Shown here piece after piece: positions 34,400 to 35,910 of a stretch of 35,910 nt of DNA. The DNA lies in NCBI GenBank assembly GCA_023954255.1, contig JAMLIH010000026.1, forward strand, positions 1 to 35,910, read 5' to 3'. This stretch comes from Phyllobacteriaceae bacterium. Lineage in GTDB: Bacteria; Pseudomonadota; Alphaproteobacteria; Rhizobiales; Rhizobiaceae. A program made the translations under genes and the position numbers. The notes below the pieces were generated by a model. The model ran no database searches, was not told the DNA's origin, and saw nothing but the letters and a program-made list of their open reading frames with translations. How positions within the stretch are numbered: the stretch's first letter is position 1; every line of letters begins with the position of its first letter.

Positions 34400-35554
34400 T
34401 CAGGACCAGCCGCCGCCGAAGGTGCGATAGAAGATGTGCAGGCCGATGCGGCCGACCTTCTTCATGTGGCTTGCCCATCTCGGCTGCACATAGGTCGCGT
34501 GATAGTGGGTGGAGGAACCCACTTCCTTCAGCCAGATGCGGCCTTCGGTGGTCTCGCGGGCGACGTATTTCGCGATGTTCCAGCGCTTGGGATCGCGCAC
34601 CTTGTCGCTGATGCGGTCGCAGGCGAAGGAGAACTGGCAGCGGTTGCGCCAGTTCTTGTTCTGGTAGACGACGCCGCAAATGGTGTCGGGGTATGTCGGA
34701 TTGCGCACCCGGTTGAGGATGACCTGGGCAACGGCAGCCTGACCCTTGACCGGCTCGCCGCGGGCCTCGAAATAGATTCCGGCCGTCAGGCAGTGCTGCT
34801 CACGGTCCGAATAGGAGGATTTGGGCAGCGGATCGGCAGCCCAGGCGTGATCGCCCTCGCCGAGCTTCGGCACAATGGAGATCGGCGAATTGTCTTCCAG
34901 AACCTCCGCGAAGGGCGAGCGCAGGAATTCCGGCTCCTGCGAATAGGCAAGCAGGTTGGAGGCAGATTCGGTGACAAGGCTTGCCACCATGACCGGCAGA
35001 TCCGGCTTCGGCGTCAGCAGATCGCTGCCGCTGCGGCGCCGGGGATGGAAGGCCGATGCGACCTGCAATGCTTCCTCGAACGGCTTTGCCTTGACGAAGG
35101 CGAGTTCGACCTTCTTGCCGACGTTGAGCGGGCCGAGCAGCGAATGGCGCTCATAGACCCGGCCGGCATTGAAGCTTTCCGGCGGACTGACGAAGGTAGT
35201 GGAGACAACCCGGTCTCCCTTCAGCGTGCGGTTGACGGTCTGCGGCTGGCGCTCGATGCGAATGTCGGTGGTAATCTCGGCGGGAGCGGCTTGCGGTGTT
35301 GCCGCCGCAGCCTTGCCGATGGAACCCGTGGTGAGCATGGAAACGCCCGGCGCCGCCGTGGCGCTTGCAAGCCAGCGTTCGGCCGGTGCGGGCACGCCGC
35401 CGGCACCGAGAAAACTCGCCACGTCCTGATAGGCAACCAGGGAGGGATAGGTCAAAAACAGTGCCGTTCCGACACAGACCGGAAACAGGCTGTCCCGGAT
35501 ACGTCTGGCAAGCGACGGAACAAGGGACGGACGCTTCTTGCTGGAATTCCGCAA
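34400..35554 (-). CDS. Cell wall hydrolase, SleB family
   Basis: A 384-residue envelope protein with basic N-terminus, one membrane anchor (RDSLFPVCVGTALFLTYPSL), a long low-complexity Ala/Pro linker, and a C-terminal Hydrolase_2 (SleB) domain. That domain begins REQHCLTAGIYFEARGEPVK and continues GQAAVAQVILNRVRNPTYPD and CQFSFACD. The catalytic glutamate is in YFEARGE. SleB-type enzymes cleave peptidoglycan glycan strands; in alphaproteobacteria the family acts in cell-wall remodelling, not in spores. The start is chosen as TTG at 35554 because GGAG lies seven bases upstream. The frame is open to another TTG at 35617, which lacks a ribosome binding site. Confidence 0.88.
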   Translation of the reverse strand: MRNSSKKRPSLVPSLARRIRDSLFPVCVGTALFLTYPSLVAYQDVASFLGAGGVPAPAERWLASATAAPGVSMLTTGSIGKAAAATPQAAPAEITTDIRIERQPQTVNRTLKGDRVVSTTFVSPPESFNAGRVYERHSLLGPLNVGKKVELAFVKAKPFEEALQVASAFHPRRRSGSDLLTPKPDLPVMVASLVTESASNLLAYSQEPEFLRSPFAEVLEDNSPISIVPKLGEGDHAWAADPLPKSSYSDREQHCLTAGIYFEARGEPVKGQAAVAQVILNRVRNPTYPDTICGVVYQNKNWRNRCQFSFACDRISDKVRDPKRWNIAKYVARETTEGRIWLKEVGSSTHYHATYVQPRWASHMKKVGRIGLHIFYRTFGGGWS

Positions 35555-35646
35555 AACTCTACTCCGAACAAACGTTTTACGTCTTCTTCCTTCCGGTTGC
35601 GGCGGTATCCGCTGCAACTGCCGGACGGTGAAACCGATATTGGTTT

Positions 35647-35691
35647 GTTAACCTTGATTTTGCGTTAAGCAGTTCTTGCCCCGCAGTTAAC
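35647..35691 (-). promoter_or_regulatory. Cluster of three TTAAC half-sites upstream of SleB gene
   Basis: On the minus strand TTAAC occurs at 35690-35686, 35668-35664 and 35651-35647; the outer two are within the palindrome GTTAAC. TTAAC is the half-site of CtrA, the cell-cycle regulator of this order, but the N7 spacing of a full TTAA-N7-TTAAC box is absent. The region 35555-35871 holds no other gene. Confidence 0.25.
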
Positions 35692-35871
35692 AAGAGCTGT
35701 TTTTTGCTCTCACGTTCCACGTTTTGCCGGAAGCAGGGCGACAAGACGGCTCGTCGAAGCCAGCCGCACAAAGAGATTTTCCCGATCCCGCCAAAACAGG
35801 AACGGCTGTAGTTGAAGATTGCGGCAGAGAGTGGGCAGCAGCAGACGGTGCGGGATTTTCGCGGGGTGACG

Positions 35872-35910
35872 CTACTTCTTCCTGCCGCGCATGGCGTAGG
35901 GATTGTCGGC
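35872..35910 (-). CDS. C-terminal end of an unidentified gene (cut by window edge)
   Basis: Twelve codons, ADNPYAMRGRKK, then TAG (35874-35872), read on the minus strand. The basic ending and codon use look like a real protein terminus, but it is too short to identify. It would end about 317 bases upstream of the SleB start. Confidence 0.35.
   Translation of the reverse strand, partial: ADNPYAMRGRKK

Noticed and set aside
1-35910. CRISPR array, tRNA or rRNA genes, insertion sequence or prophage
   Set aside because: No regularly spaced repeats, tRNA-like conserved arms with a T-loop, rRNA sequence, transposase, integrase or phage structural gene was seen. The cloverleaf at 6066-6167 lacks tRNA consensus bases.

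Overview
The window looks like a chromosomal core region of an alphaproteobacterium of the order Hyphomicrobiales (Rhizobiales). Base composition is GC-rich throughout. The gene set and order also fit: atpI-B-E-F'-F next to rnhB and a PA0069-type radical SAM gene, a polyprenyl synthase/TPR/ispE cluster, a DmdC-type acyl-CoA dehydrogenase, a DUF6101-like protein and an alphaproteobacterial SleB-type hydrolase. No rRNA, tRNA, CRISPR array, transposase, phage gene or plasmid gene was seen. The genus cannot be named from this sequence alone.

Layout. 1-8000: an acyl-CoA dehydrogenase cut by the window edge with a perfect palindromic operator upstream, then tsaC (tRNA t6A synthesis) translationally coupled to a D-2-hydroxyacid FAD dehydrogenase, a DUF6101-like protein, ubiA (ubiquinone), a secreted ankyrin protein, a cloverleaf-shaped intergenic palindrome, and purD coupled to a small membrane protein. 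8000-15100: glyQ and glyS, encoding the two subunits of glycyl-tRNA synthetase, separated by lemA, a DUF2207 membrane protein and a four-CDGSH iron-sulfur protein, all on the minus strand. 15300-19800: an MFS transporter facing a minus-strand cluster of DUF2007, a TrmN6-like methyltransferase, an S49 peptidase, a small membrane protein and a PhzF-like protein. 20000-24600: octaprenyl-diphosphate synthase, a secreted TPR protein, ispE and moaB; the last two carry frameshifts. 24600-28900: a three-gene ABC exporter (ATPase, double FtsX permease, HlyD adaptor). 29100-31350: radical SAM protein and rnhB. 31380-34200: the F0 sector of ATP synthase with a clear promoter and terminator. 34400-35600: SleB-type cell-wall hydrolase.

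Functional links. Several genes feed isoprenoid and quinone metabolism: ispE (MEP pathway), the polyprenyl synthase (side chain) and ubiA (attachment of the side chain to 4-hydroxybenzoate). The F0 genes use the proton gradient that the quinone-dependent chain builds. The rest is translation (tsaC, glyQ/S), purine synthesis (purD), cofactor synthesis (moaB) and envelope functions (TPR, SleB, ABC exporter, LemA/DUF2207).

The most unusual signals are around glyS. A 38-codon ORF directly upstream repeats the first 15 codons of glyS with six differences, all at third codon positions, and its stop overlaps the glyS start. Inside glyS there is an in-frame insertion of about 33 residues encoded by an imperfect GC-rich palindrome. 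Other points worth a check are the cloverleaf palindrome before purD, the indel cluster confined to ispE-moaB, the multi-CDGSH architecture, and hairpins placed directly after atpE and before rnhB. I did not find a clear new defence or mobile system; this is mostly housekeeping DNA with a few structural oddities.
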